DNA of 64,000 nt from RPRC01 sp034933285 (GCA_034933285.1 JAYFNT010000004.1:62001-126000), one strand, 5' to 3'. Numbered from the stretch's first letter, positions 1-7,596 are shown. A program made the numbers and translations. Notes: generated by a model not told the origin, from the sequence alone.

Positions 1-686
1 AGCAGGAAGCATTCGCCGTCGGTCATCTGCGCCCGCAGCCGCTTGGCATCGTCGGATAGGTCTTCCTCGGTGTCGCCGTCCAGGATCACCTTGAGGGTGC
101 GCTCGTCGGTGGAGAAATTGTCCGCCTTGACCACCACGCCGATCTTGGTCTGGACGTCCTGGGGGTCGGCGATGGTGGTGAGGATCAGCCCCGGGTCGAT
201 GTACCCGATCTTCACCCGGCCCGTCTGCTCGGCCTTGTGGGCGGTCAAGACGATGTTGGCGAACACCCCCAGCTCCTGGATGTAATTCCCCCAGCGTAGT
301 TCCATCCGGTTGCGGTCCCAGAATGCCTGCAGCAACGTCTTGACGTCTTCGTTCTCGCAGGTGTAGGGGAAATCGCCGGTGGCCACGAACGCCGCAGGGG
401 TATTGATCAGAAATTCGGCCAGGGGGTTGGTTTTGTAGAGGTAATAGGCTGTGAGGATCTGCGTCTCGTAGGGAGCCAGGAGCAGTTCCCGGGTATTCTG
501 GCCGTTGAGGAGCCGCCAACCGTAATTGCGGTCGAGAGAGACGGAGGCCGCCTGCAACTTCTCCGCGACCGCTTTGGGCAGGTCGGCCAGGACCCGCTCG
601 TCGACCGCGGTCTGGAGGCGCTGTTCCACCTGCTCTTTTACCACCCCGCCGAACAGGGCGGTTATCAAACGGTTTTTGAGGGTCAA
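1..686 (-). CDS. Phage portal protein, C-terminus outside the window
   Basis: The first 228 codons of a phage portal protein, the ring through which DNA enters the capsid. The reading frame is open to the window edge. It starts at a TTG at 686 whose last two bases overlap the terminase TGA, with AGGAGA seven bases upstream. The N-terminus has a hydrophobic start, then a stretch reading LAPYETQILTAYYLYKTNP and a segment ending NRMELRWGNYIQELGVFAN, the general look of portal proteins that hold a short membrane-like helix and a conserved aromatic core. Its place directly after the large terminase matches the 28-29 gene order of phage Mu. The portal role is inferred from position and overall look; no catalytic motif exists to test it. 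Confidence 0.7.
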   Translation of the reverse strand, partial: MTLKNRLITALFGGVVKEQVEQRLQTAVDERVLADLPKAVAEKLQAASVSLDRNYGWRLLNGQNTRELLLAPYETQILTAYYLYKTNPLAEFLINTPAAFVATGDFPYTCENEDVKTLLQAFWDRNRMELRWGNYIQELGVFANIVLTAHKAEQTGRVKIGYIDPGLILTTIADPQDVQTKIGVVVKADNFSTDERTLKVILDGDTEEDLSDDAKRLRAQMTDGECFL

Positions 687-2218
687 GCGGCTCTCCTTTT
701 GAGCGAATGCAACATCTTGCTGACGAGACTGCGCCCTGGGCGCTCGGCGTGATAATTGTTTGCCGGCTGTTCAACCGGTGCCGCGGCGGCCGGCGCCCCG
801 CTCTTTGCCCTTGCCTGGTCCGCCAGGGCCTTGGCCCAGAAGTGATCCGCATGGCCGATCTTTTCGTCGCGATCAGCGTCGAAACGGAAATTGCCGGTGC
901 TGGTGGTGATCTTCTTGACCGAGTGCAGGCTCTGCCGGATATTGGTTTCCGCGGGGATGCAGTCTTTCTTGTCCTCGAAGTTCTGCTTGATGCCCGTGGC
1001 CAGGGCCTCTTTGCTCTGGGCCGTGAAAGTGATCGGCTCGACCTTGTGGGAACCGAACAGCTCCAGGGCCTTCTCGGCGATGTCCGCGCCGATCCCCGTC
1101 TGGTCGATGCAGCAGCGGCGCATCTGCTTAAGGCGGAGGAGGGTGAACAGCACCAGCCGCTGTACCCCGAAGGGCTGTTTCCGAAGGTCAATGACCGCCC
1201 GGGTTCTGGCGATACCCAGCAGATCCTCGTCGAGCCAGATGATGGAGAGATCGCGGTGGCGTGCCACGTCGAATCCGGCATAAAGATCGCCGACGAAAAG
1301 CACATCCCGCATAATCTCGTCACCGGCCGTAAAGACTGGCGGGTTCTCGGATTGCTTCCACTCGGAATGGAAGGCAATGGCGGCAGCCAGGAGACGATCG
1401 GCCCAGAGCGGAAAAACCTCGACCCTGGCGTCCTCCACCCCTTCGATCAGGTCATAGGTAAGCCAGGCGGTCATCTCATCGAGGAAATCGATCTCGTATT
1501 CCTGTGCCCAGGCTTCATCATCGTTCAAGGCCAGGCGAAGATCTTCCGGCTCGATGGGAGCGCCTTCTTCGTCTTTCAGCTCCAGCCCCATCTTCACCGC
1601 GGCGTGGATGTCGATCCGGTGCTTCGAGTAACCGCCACGCTCGCCTTTCCATTCATGCTCAAGGCCGTCGAACATCTGCAGGGTCTTGGCCGTCCATAGC
1701 TCGTAAAATTTATTCTTCTTCCCCTGGGGAGTGGAGATGATCCGGATCTTGTAACCCCGGGTAACCGTCGGGAACAGCGCCTTCCAGATCGCCCTGCTGT
1801 CCTTATGGAACGCAAACTCATCGAGCAGGATGTGCGCGGAATGGCCGCGGGCGGTGGCCGGGTTGGCCGGTAGCCCGACAATCCTGGAGCCATTAGGGAA
1901 GACGATCTCCAGCTGCTTGTATTCGGCGTCGCCATCTTTGAAAGTGGCCTCGATCTCGCTCACGGCCAGATTCAGCGCCCGGGCATGGGTGGCGGCCGTG
2001 GCCATCAATTCCTTGCTCTGCCGCTCGCCGGCGGAGAGAAACACCCACTTGGTCTTGTGCTCCAGGCAGTCGATCACCGCCTCCAGGGCCGTGCCGAAGC
2101 TCTTCCCCCCTTGGCGGGAGATCATCCCGATCTTGAAGCGGCTCTTATCCTCGATCCAGCGCTTCTGGTAAAGGGTGAGCGGTATGACCGGTTTTTGTGG
2201 TTCAGCCCGTAAGGCCAT
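683..2218 (-). CDS. Mu gp28-like large terminase subunit
   Basis: A 511-residue DNA-packaging motor. The N-terminal ATPase has a Walker A-like SRQGGKS at residues 34-40 and a Walker B LLDEF at 131-135, followed by an STPQGKKN coupling-type motif near 162-170. The C-terminal part carries GFDVARHRDLS from residue 315, where the aspartate would be the first metal ligand of the RNase H-like nuclease. Length and motif order fit FluMu/Mu gp28 terminases. It overlaps the preceding small terminase gene by 17 bases and hands over to the portal gene by a TTGA overlap, so the three are translationally coupled. The start at 2218 has AAGGTG four bases upstream. Confidence 0.88.
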   Translation of the reverse strand: MALRAEPQKPVIPLTLYQKRWIEDKSRFKIGMISRQGGKSFGTALEAVIDCLEHKTKWVFLSAGERQSKELMATAATHARALNLAVSEIEATFKDGDAEYKQLEIVFPNGSRIVGLPANPATARGHSAHILLDEFAFHKDSRAIWKALFPTVTRGYKIRIISTPQGKKNKFYELWTAKTLQMFDGLEHEWKGERGGYSKHRIDIHAAVKMGLELKDEEGAPIEPEDLRLALNDDEAWAQEYEIDFLDEMTAWLTYDLIEGVEDARVEVFPLWADRLLAAAIAFHSEWKQSENPPVFTAGDEIMRDVLFVGDLYAGFDVARHRDLSIIWLDEDLLGIARTRAVIDLRKQPFGVQRLVLFTLLRLKQMRRCCIDQTGIGADIAEKALELFGSHKVEPITFTAQSKEALATGIKQNFEDKKDCIPAETNIRQSLHSVKKITTSTGNFRFDADRDEKIGHADHFWAKALADQARAKSGAPAAAAPVEQPANNYHAERPGRSLVSKMLHSLKRRAA

Positions 2219-2639
2219 AGAGCACCTTTTTGATGTAGTCGAGGGTTTCCGGTTTCAGCTCCATCGCCTCGGCATCCTTTTCCACCGTCTCGACGGCCGC
2301 CTGAACCCGCTCCATCTTGTCCCACTTCTCAATCAGAGCGCCCAGCTTGGACAGGGTGTCCATCTGGCCGGGGGTGCGCTGGGCCGGGGTGAGGTCCTCC
2401 AGGTACGCCAGCTGGTTCTCGAACAGGTCTTTCAGCCGCCGGATGTTGCTCCGCTTCTGTTCCTTCGCCCGGTCCCATTCGTCAAACTCGTCGCCGGGAC
2501 GCTTGGTCCGGGCCTTCCAGGCGGAAAGCGTCTGTCTTGATACTCCCAGGGCCTCTTCGATCTCGATCAGGTTGTGGCCGTCCACATACATGCGGAACGC
2601 CACATCCTCCAGCCTGGCCCGATCCCCCTTGACCGCCAT
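2202..2639 (-). CDS. Small terminase subunit (Mu gp27-like)
   Basis: A 145-residue protein whose N-terminal third is a helix-turn-helix: LIEIEEALGVSRQTLSAWK at about residues 24-42. This is followed by long charged helices. Small terminases of transposable phages have this shape: a DNA-binding N-terminus that recognises the phage end, then an oligomerising helical part. Its position immediately before the gp28-like motor supports the role. It overlaps the coil protein upstream by one base and the large terminase downstream by 17, marking a tight late operon. The family assignment (DUF1804 or DUF3486 type) is not settled by eye. Confidence 0.7.
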   Translation of the reverse strand: MAVKGDRARLEDVAFRMYVDGHNLIEIEEALGVSRQTLSAWKARTKRPGDEFDEWDRAKEQKRSNIRRLKDLFENQLAYLEDLTPAQRTPGQMDTLSKLGALIEKWDKMERVQAAVETVEKDAEAMELKPETLDYIKKVLYGLTG

Positions 2640-2887
2640 CAGCGCAGCTCCCGCTCCAGCCGGGAAATATCTGCAGAGATTTTCTGCAATTCGGCCCAGT
2701 CCATGACCAGACTGTCCATCTGTGCGGCGATCTGCGGCACTTCCAGGTCATCCACCGGGGTCAGAGTGGTGTTCAATCCCTGGCGGATCGCCGTGGCGCT
2801 GCCCTCGATTTTGAGCCGCAGGCGCTTCGCCTCTTCCTGCAGTTCGGCCAGTTTTCCCCGCATTGCCGCGCGTTCCAGGTTGATCAT
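2639..2887 (-). CDS. Small coiled-coil phage protein
   Basis: An 82-residue, highly charged, helical protein. Residues 5-30 (RAAMRGKLAELQEEAKRLRL) and the C-terminus (ISADISRLERELR) both show heptad-like spacing, so it probably forms a coiled coil. There is no signal peptide or membrane segment. It lies between a membrane protein and the small terminase, where Mu carries short genes of unclear role (gp25-26). It overlaps its neighbours at both ends by a few bases. I do not recognise the family. The tight coupling and good codon use make it a real gene, but function is unknown. Confidence 0.6.
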   Translation of the reverse strand: MINLERAAMRGKLAELQEEAKRLRLKIEGSATAIRQGLNTTLTPVDDLEVPQIAAQMDSLVMDWAELQKISADISRLERELR

Positions 2888-3222
2888 GATGTTTGCCTCT
2901 CCACTTTGGGGTCTTTACGCATCAACGGGCAAAACAGGTTATTGTCCACACTGAGTTTCACACCGGTCATGACTTGCGTTGATAGCACCAGAATGTCTTT
3001 AAGATCTTTTGTTGCCGTTTCGTAATTTTTGACCAGCTCGATGTTGTGCTCATACATGGCTACAACCGCAGCATGGCGCCTTTCCTGGGCGCGGTTGATC
3101 ACGAACATGCCGATCCAGGGGCCTGCGACTATGAGGACGACAATCGTAAGGAGCGGCCATGTGCCAATTTCCCTGACGACGGCTACCAGGGCAGTCATGA
3201 CGGCTACGTCCTGTGGACTCAT
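2884..3222 (-). CDS. Phage membrane protein of the lysis region
   Basis: A 112-residue protein with one clear membrane segment at about residues 21-42 (TWPLLTIVVLIVAGPWIGMF), followed by a mostly helical, charged cytoplasmic or periplasmic tail. It lies two genes after the holin-lipoprotein fusion and four after the endolysin in transcription order, so a lysis role such as accessory holin or inner-membrane spanin is possible. The tail contains Cys in NNLFCPLMRKD. No family is recognised; topology and position are the only evidence. It overlaps the next gene by four bases (ATGA). Confidence 0.55.
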   Translation of the reverse strand: MSPQDVAVMTALVAVVREIGTWPLLTIVVLIVAGPWIGMFVINRAQERRHAAVVAMYEHNIELVKNYETATKDLKDILVLSTQVMTGVKLSVDNNLFCPLMRKDPKVERQTS

Positions 3223-3417
3223 TTACCCCTCCGCCGACGAGACGAACTTGAGCTGAGGAAACCCTTCGGCCTGGGCAGCCGCGAAAGCTTCACTGATCTC
3301 CGCCGGGTCGTTGAGTTCGGAAGTATTGATTTCGACAAGTTTGCCGCCGACTTCTAAAATCAACTTAGTCGCAACCGGCAACAGGCCGAGTATTAATTGA
3401 ACAGTAGCTGCATTCAT
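3223..3417 (-). CDS. Small phage protein with hydrophobic N-terminus
   Basis: A 64-residue protein starting MNAATVQLILGLLPVATKLI, a hydrophobic helix that could be a weak membrane or signal anchor, then an acidic helical tail with NDPAEISEAFAAAQAEGFP. It overlaps the upstream gene by four bases (ATGA) and ends directly before the next gene, so it belongs to the same transcript as the endolysin. Similar short proteins are found in lysis regions of Mu-like phages, but I cannot assign a function. Confidence 0.5.
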   Translation of the reverse strand: MNAATVQLILGLLPVATKLILEVGGKLVEINTSELNDPAEISEAFAAAQAEGFPQLKFVSSAEG

Positions 3418-3992
3418 TTAACGGCTCCCCCTTGGAATGTTTTTGCCAAACCGTCAATGTCCAGGAACAGCGCCTGGAGCTGGCTTTGAGCGGCCTGGAA
3501 TTTCTGCAGCGAGATGTCGTTCGATATCTGCAGATAGAGCAGGAACGCGTCGGACGCGGTCAGGTACGCGGCCTGGGCCTGGGAATAAATTCCCGAAGCA
3601 CGGTCGCAATCCTTCTGTTTCACCACTCCCTGGGCGCATAGGCCATCCACGGTCGTTGCCGCAGCAATTACACCCTGCCGCGTGGAAAGGAGGGATTTGG
3701 CCGCCAGTGATTGCGGGGTTTCCGTTGTGGCGCAACCAGTCAGGCAGCAGATGAACAGGACGGAAATGAAAAACAGGATGGGGAGCTGTGCAAAACCGCT
3801 CTGTGAGCCGCCGCCGGTCCAGACCACCGGGCTTTTCGTGATGAGCCGGAGCAGGGCGTTGATGGCGCCCAGGATGACCACCTGTGTATCCAGTTCCAGG
3901 GCGTAACCGGTGTAACTCTGTACGACCAGCGCAATGATCGCGATGACGTTGACCCAAAGTGTTTTTGACAGCCAGACGGATTTCGCTTCCAT
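3414..3992 (-). CDS. Holin-like membrane domain fused to a lipobox-bearing domain
   Basis: A 192-residue protein with two parts. Residues 1-60 have two hydrophobic helices and the ending INALLRLITKSPVVW, which is the pattern of a common phage holin or membrane protein family. After a Gly/Ser linker a third hydrophobic stretch ends in CCLTGCATTE, a good lipoprotein box with Cys near residue 86, followed by a soluble helical tail of about 100 residues. No in-frame ATG precedes the lipobox closely, so it reads as one polypeptide unless an alternative start is used. Placed directly after the endolysin, it could combine holin and outer-membrane spanin roles; this is inference. Confidence 0.6.
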   Translation of the reverse strand: MEAKSVWLSKTLWVNVIAIIALVVQSYTGYALELDTQVVILGAINALLRLITKSPVVWTGGGSQSGFAQLPILFFISVLFICCLTGCATTETPQSLAAKSLLSTRQGVIAAATTVDGLCAQGVVKQKDCDRASGIYSQAQAAYLTASDAFLLYLQISNDISLQKFQAAQSQLQALFLDIDGLAKTFQGGAVK

Positions 3993-4001
3993 GTTTTCTC
4001 C

Positions 4002-4478
4002 TTACAGTTTGAAGTATTTCAGCACTTTCATTACGTAACCCTGGTTCACATATTCCCCGCTCTCGTCCCGGCGCGGGCTGCCTGCGTTGTAGGAGGCGAT
4101 TACCCCCTCCCAGCCGAATTTGCCGAAATATTTATCTCTGAACCTGGCCAACTGCCTGCAGCCGTATTCGATGCCATTCACCGGCTCGCATAGCGACGAC
4201 AAGAAGTGCTCCTCGCACCCCAGCTCGCGGGCGACCTGGCCCATGACCTGCATCAACCCCCAGCTGGTGGCGCGGGAGATCCGCTCCGTGTCCCGGGATG
4301 CTCCGAAGCATTTCACGTCCTTTTTGACATACGTGAGCAGAAACCCCGACTCGTACCGTATGGCATAGGTATTACCGCTGCTCTCTACCTGGATGATGGC
4401 CGTTACCAAAGCAGCCGGCAGGTTGTGCCTCTGGGCGGCCAACTCGATCACCGGGACGATGTTCGGGGATATGGACAT
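4002..4478 (-). CDS. Phage endolysin, lytic transglycosylase fold
   Basis: A 158-residue SLT-type lysozyme that would cut peptidoglycan at lysis. Counting from the chosen start, the catalytic glutamate is E32 in IIQVESSGN; SWGLMQVM and ASYNAGSPRRD follow in the order seen in the SLT domain. I start at the ATG at 4478 because AGGAGAT lies just upstream; an in-frame ATG at 4493 lies upstream of that site and is less likely. It is the first gene after the 470-base regulatory gap, matching lys as first late gene in Mu. No signal peptide is seen, so export should depend on the neighbouring holin. Confidence 0.85.
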   Translation of the reverse strand: MSISPNIVPVIELAAQRHNLPAALVTAIIQVESSGNTYAIRYESGFLLTYVKKDVKCFGASRDTERISRATSWGLMQVMGQVARELGCEEHFLSSLCEPVNGIEYGCRQLARFRDKYFGKFGWEGVIASYNAGSPRRDESGEYVNQGYVMKVLKYFKL

Positions 4479-4694
4479 GGGATCTCCTGTCATAACGGGG
4501 GAGGCGGCCGTACGCTCCGGCCTCCCCCTTCCCGTGGTTTTTCTATTGGTGGGGCAGCCCGCCAGGTGTTTTCAGTCTGGGCTGCCCTCTGCCGAGGCCG
4601 GCCGACATCGCCGGCGCTGTTCGCGGGCCGGTGGGAACCTCTTACCCTGCCAGGATCACGGAGACTGGCCACGGCCCTCCTGTATTCGGTTTGG

Positions 4695-4722
4695 ATACGG
4701 GCGGCACGAAAACCGCCCGTAT
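4695..4722. repeat. Perfect inverted repeat, 10-base stem
   Basis: ATACGGGCGG and CCGCCCGTAT flank an 8-base loop (CACGAAAA). No T-run follows on either strand, so it is not a standard terminator. It lies in the leader ahead of the late genes and may be a protein site or a leader RNA structure. Confidence 0.55.
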
Positions 4723-4882
4723 GAGTGCCGGTCATCAACCCGGCTATTTAGCGCCCTCGAGTGGGCTGTAAATTCGAAAAGTTGGCAGGACCGGGAGACC
4801 AATCCGGCCCCGCCTGAAGGTGAAAAATGGGAGTAGCGAGAAGGACTATAAAGGAATGGATTCTGGAAGTATTTTCCCGACG

Positions 4883-4913
4883 GGAAAAAGAAAAGGGGCC
4901 TGGCGGCCCCTTT
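4883..4913 (-). terminator. Intrinsic terminator after the Mor/C-like gene
   Basis: On the minus strand GGGGCC-GCCA-GGCCCC forms a stem (4895-4910) followed by TTTTCTTTTT. AAA/TTT pairs extend the stem by three bases. It lies 37 bases after the stop of the activator gene and would end the early/middle transcript. Confidence 0.8.
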
Positions 4914-4949
4914 GAGATATCCCTGTATACTACCGGCGGAAGTCGGGTG

Positions 4950-5252
4950 TCAAGTTTGATCGAACAGATTGCACTGCTTTGCGGCTTCGCGGGCCTCCGT
5001 CAGGATCTCATAGACCGTGGCCAGGGGCAATTCCGTATCCAGCGCCAGGCGACGATGATTCCCGCCGTCAAAGTTGGCGCGGATGAACGCCTTCTTGGCC
5101 GGCAGCAATAGGCGGCTCACCTGTTTGAAATAGAGCGGCACGCCTGGAAACGCCTGGGCGAGCTTGAGGGTGGCGTCCAGGCCGATCACCCGAATAATAT
5201 CCTGGTATTGCTCCGGCAGCTCTTCGATTTTCAAGTACTCGAGGTATTTCAT
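4950..5252 (-). CDS. Mor/C-family transcription activator
   Basis: A 100-residue protein matching the Mor domain pattern of Mu Mor and C: LPEQYQDIIRVIGLDATLKLAQAF (residues 13-36) as the dimerisation part, then LYFKQVSRLLLPAKKAFIRANFDGGNHRRLA and a helix-turn-helix ending ATVYEIL. The phrase FDGGN followed by LA is typical. Mor and C proteins activate middle and late promoters with host RNA polymerase. It is the last gene before the terminator and the late-gene gap, which suits a C-like role. It overlaps the upstream gene by four bases. Confidence 0.8.
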   Translation of the reverse strand: MKYLEYLKIEELPEQYQDIIRVIGLDATLKLAQAFPGVPLYFKQVSRLLLPAKKAFIRANFDGGNHRRLALDTELPLATVYEILTEAREAAKQCNLFDQT

Positions 5253-6064
5253 TTGATCCCCATCTTCGTTTTCAATTGCCCCAGCGCTTCAAGCCCTTTC
5301 CTGCGGTCTTCCTCCGTCGGCTCAGGCATGGGCAATGACTGCTGCGGCAGCCGCCTCGGCATCAGCTCCAGGAGCTGCGCCGGAGTGGGCCACTCCTTAA
5401 CCTGGCTGAAGAGCCGCTCGAACCCGGCGCGGATTCGCGGCGCGTCGAGGTGTTCGATGATGCAGACTTTCCTCAATGCCAGGTGCCATACATCGGCATT
5501 CCGGGCGATGATGTCCGCCCCGGGCTGGAATTTGAGGCTCTGGGCCACCAGGGCCTGGAGCCCGGTGGCTATTTCCATCCGGAGCCAGTCATCGCCGGCC
5601 CAGTCAGATAGGGAGACGAGCGCTGAGGCGCGTTTGGAAATCCCCCCGGCGCTGCCACCCCCCTTTCCTAAAGTGGGGTTATAGTCATCATGCCCGCCAA
5701 AAACACCCCCCTTTGCCAAAGGGGGGCCGGGGGGGATTTGGTTCTCCAGCACACGCTTCAGGTAATTATGATTTTTCATCGGCTTCACCTGTCCCTTTTC
5801 CCGTTTCTGCCGCATGGACTCCACCGTCTCGGCCAGGGCTGCCTCGAGGCGAGCCGGGTCCGTATCGAGCGACAGCACTTCGTGGGTCAGTTTCAGCGCC
5901 CGGTCGAACGCCAGGGCGCGCGTGGCAGAGCGGAACAGGCCCAAGTAGGAAAGAAGCGACGGCATCATGGCCGCACGCATGGCGAGCAGCTCGCGGGCGG
6001 CGGCGTCCTGGGTCAGGGCCTCGATGGTGAATTGTGCGTGGCAGATTGGGCAGTGAAGGTTCAT
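5249..6064 (-). CDS. Uncharacterised phage protein carrying an in-frame repeat
   Basis: A 271-residue protein. The N-terminus has CPICHAQF, a possible half zinc site, followed by helical sequence. Residues about 107-148 (from NQIPPGPPLAKGG through GGGSAGGIS) are encoded by an inserted C/G-rich palindromic repeat, so the ancestral protein was likely about 230 residues. The C-terminal part (WPTPAQLLELMPRRLPQQ) resembles proteins found before Mor/C genes in Mu-like phages. Function is unknown. The stop overlaps the start of the activator gene, so the two are probably co-translated. Confidence 0.6.
   Translation of the reverse strand: MNLHCPICHAQFTIEALTQDAAARELLAMRAAMMPSLLSYLGLFRSATRALAFDRALKLTHEVLSLDTDPARLEAALAETVESMRQKREKGQVKPMKNHNYLKRVLENQIPPGPPLAKGGVFGGHDDYNPTLGKGGGSAGGISKRASALVSLSDWAGDDWLRMEIATGLQALVAQSLKFQPGADIIARNADVWHLALRKVCIIEHLDAPRIRAGFERLFSQVKEWPTPAQLLELMPRRLPQQSLPMPEPTEEDRRKGLEALGQLKTKMGIK
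5638..5739. repeat. Composite C-rich palindromic repeat, copy A
   Basis: About 102 bases bounded by AAATCCCCCC (left) and GGGGGGATTT (right). Each half holds a CCCCCTTT...AAAGGGG-type palindrome. It lies in frame inside the phage gene at 5249-6064 and adds roughly 34 residues including PPGPPLAKGG. Related single copies lie at 10031, 54109 and 59325. Confidence 0.75.
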
Positions 6065-6126
6065 TCAATCCTCGATCATTTGATAACCAGCCGCATGAGC
6101 GGGCAAGCCGCTCAACGGACTGGTCG

Positions 6127-6321
6127 TTATGCGCTCTTAATTGCGTAAAGCCAGTTATTGGCTTTTTGGAGCTTATCCCCCGCCTCACGCAGTTCCTTAT
6201 TAATTGCCTCTCGGCTGGCCTGTTCTGGGAAATGCTCCGCTGACATGATGTTATCCATTGCTGCTTGGAGTAGTTCATATGCCTGTTCTGCAGCCATCCT
6301 CATGATAATATCTTTTGCCAT
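6127..6321 (-). CDS. Small helical phage protein
   Basis: A 64-residue protein starting MAKDIIMRMAAEQAYELLQ and ending NNWLYAIKSA, all predicted helix with no Cys and no membrane segment. I start at the ATG at 6321 because GGAGGGGAG lies directly upstream; the longer in-frame start at 6363 has no ribosome site. It lies in the run of short early/middle genes between the HD-like gene and the 271-residue gene. I do not recognise it. An 87-base gap with no gene separates it from the gene upstream. Confidence 0.6.
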   Translation of the reverse strand: MAKDIIMRMAAEQAYELLQAAMDNIMSAEHFPEQASREAINKELREAGDKLQKANNWLYAIKSA

Positions 6322-6408
6322 ACTCCCCTCCGTGGCGAAGGAAGCGCATAACCAAACAATCAACTCGGTCTTCGCTACATTTCGCCGGTTATTTCAAGCC
6401 GTTATGAA

Positions 6409-6978
6409 TCATTTCGACGACGGGCCTTCAACTCGAACTGGATTGACGTACGGCACCACATCGCCGCGTTTCTCCCTGCCGAGTGTTGAGAGCCTATCCT
6501 GTATCCAGCGATACCATTCCCGATGACTGGCAACCAGAGGTATGAAGCCGGTTCCGGCTGCAATTTTCCGGTACTCGGTCAGCTCACCACTTGCCCAGGC
6601 CCGTGGCAGATAGAGCCACCAAGGCTCAAACATGATACTGAGTTTATCGGCCCAGCAAAGCGGGGACGGGTCACGGTGCAGCCGCCTGGCATAGTGCCGC
6701 GAGTGCAGCAGACAGAGGTTGTAATATCGATATGGCGGTTTTTCCACATCATCAAAAAGCCATTGGGCAATCTCCGCGCCCAACATCGGATGCGTCTCGC
6801 CATCCTCATCGTCCATGTTCGCCTTTCCCCAGTATCCCCAGTCATGGATCACGATGCAGATAGTTTCGCGCCACGTAGGGAGTTTCCGAAACAGCCACAC
6901 CCATGCAATCCAGACCGTAACTGGATGCCAGAAAAATTGATGAACTCCGAATAGTAAACTCTTGGTCCCAGTTTTCAT
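6409..6978 (-). CDS. HD-domain-like phage protein
   Basis: A 189-residue protein with the spaced His/Asp pattern of HD-superfamily phosphohydrolases: IVIHDWGYWGK at about residues 43-53, HPMLGAEIA near 63, LLHSRHYARR near 91, and CWADKLSIM near 108. HD enzymes bind metals and cut phosphate esters, often of nucleotides. In a phage early region it might act on nucleotide pools or signalling nucleotides, but the substrate cannot be told. Its first four bases overlap the stop of the gene upstream (ATGA). The fold call is moderate; the biological role is inference. Confidence 0.6.
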   Translation of the reverse strand: MKTGTKSLLFGVHQFFWHPVTVWIAWVWLFRKLPTWRETICIVIHDWGYWGKANMDDEDGETHPMLGAEIAQWLFDDVEKPPYRYYNLCLLHSRHYARRLHRDPSPLCWADKLSIMFEPWWLYLPRAWASGELTEYRKIAAGTGFIPLVASHREWYRWIQDRLSTLGREKRGDVVPYVNPVRVEGPSSK

Positions 6979-7259
6979 TTTGCCTCCGCCGCCAAGTGCA
7001 GCAACGAAATCAGATCATTCTCCAGATCCCCCGATTCCCTCTGGAGGTCATCGAGCAATCGCCGATCTGCGGGCTCCCGGAAGTGAAGAATAACGGTGTA
7101 ATCGTCGTTTTGCTGTGGAAGCTCGCCCCCCCCCGAAAATTCCACCACACCCGCGCACAATTCGCAGGCAAAGAAGCGTTTCGACATGCGGTTAGCCTGA
7201 CAGGTCGCCTTCGTGATCTTGGCCGACATCGGTTTGCATTCGTGCAGCTCAATCCCCAT
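6975..7259 (-). CDS. Phage protein with four N-terminal cysteines
   Basis: A 94-residue protein. Cys residues in HECKPM, KATCQAN, ACELCAG give a C-x(10+)-C-x(13)-C-x2-C spacing compatible with a zinc site, and the C-terminal half (LLDDLQRESGDLENDLISLL) is an acidic helix. It overlaps the HD-like gene by four bases and follows the next gene upstream by three, so all are one transcript. An alternative start at Met11 cannot be excluded. Function unknown. Confidence 0.55.
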   Translation of the reverse strand: MGIELHECKPMSAKITKATCQANRMSKRFFACELCAGVVEFSGGGELPQQNDDYTVILHFREPADRRLLDDLQRESGDLENDLISLLHLAAEAK

Positions 7260-7262
7260 AAC

Positions 7263-7424
7263 TCACCTCGATTGCTGCCAGTCCCGTTTATAAACCTGTT
7301 CCAGCCGGTAATCCTGAGCGCCGCAATGGATGCAGCGGTAGCAACGGAAATACCGGATCTCCCCGTAATATTTGCCGGTCAAAATCAGTTTGGAGGTTTT
7401 CGCAAAATCGTGTGCGCATTTCAT
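7263..7424 (-). CDS. Short zinc-ribbon phage protein
   Basis: A 53-residue protein beginning MKCAHDFAKTSK and holding CYRCIHCGAQ, a treble-Cys knuckle. The chosen ATG at 7424 has AGGGGG eight bases upstream, whereas the longer frame (to 7496) runs back over the neighbouring gene and has no ribosome site. Small zinc-ribbon proteins are common in Mu-like early regions. Function unknown. Confidence 0.5.
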   Translation of the reverse strand: MKCAHDFAKTSKLILTGKYYGEIRYFRCYRCIHCGAQDYRLEQVYKRDWQQSR

Positions 7425-7437
7425 AAAACAGCCCCCT

Positions 7438-7596
7438 CTAGTTCCACGGCTCAAGAAGCTGCAACTGCTCCAGCTCGTTCTCCCGCCCCTCCGCAATTTT
7501 CCGTGCCAGGCGCTCCGCCTCGGGCCTGGGCAGCCCGCCCAGATACTCCATGATGGCGGCCCGCTCTTCGTAGATAATATGCTGTTCCGCGGTCAT
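7438..7596 (-). CDS. Small helical early phage protein
   Basis: A 52-residue protein starting MTAEQHIIYEERAAIMEY and containing LPRPEAERLARKIAEGRE. Short proteins of this form, with a Glu-rich first helix and a PxxEAERLA motif, recur in Mu-like phages, but their role is not known to me. The start at 7596 overlaps the TGA of the upstream gene as ATGA, which decides the start over a longer frame reaching 7635. Confidence 0.55.
   Translation of the reverse strand: MTAEQHIIYEERAAIMEYLGGLPRPEAERLARKIAEGRENELEQLQLLEPWN

Larger units (their letters stand above)
4479..4949 (-). promoter_or_regulatory. Gap between middle and late genes, likely late promoter region
   Basis: No convincing gene lies here. 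On the minus strand it begins with a terminator (4883-4913), then carries a perfect 10-base-stem hairpin (4695-4722) and another hairpin (4497-4528) just upstream of the endolysin ribosome site. An 8-1-8 dyad (TTTTCCCG-A-CGGGAAAA, 4872-4888) overlaps the terminator tail. In Mu the C activator drives late promoters such as Plys from this position; here the Mor/C-like gene ends directly upstream, so a late promoter is expected. I could not identify its -10 box with confidence. Confidence 0.5.

Noticed and set aside
707..1699. A 330-codon plus-strand frame opposite the terminase gene
   Set aside because: It is the antisense shadow of the terminase; the minus-strand protein has Walker motifs and the plus frame has no recognisable protein character.
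4490..4738. An 82-codon minus-strand frame upstream of the endolysin
   Set aside because: It is Arg/Pro-rich, spans two hairpins and has no ribosome site; it looks like a chance open frame in the regulatory gap.
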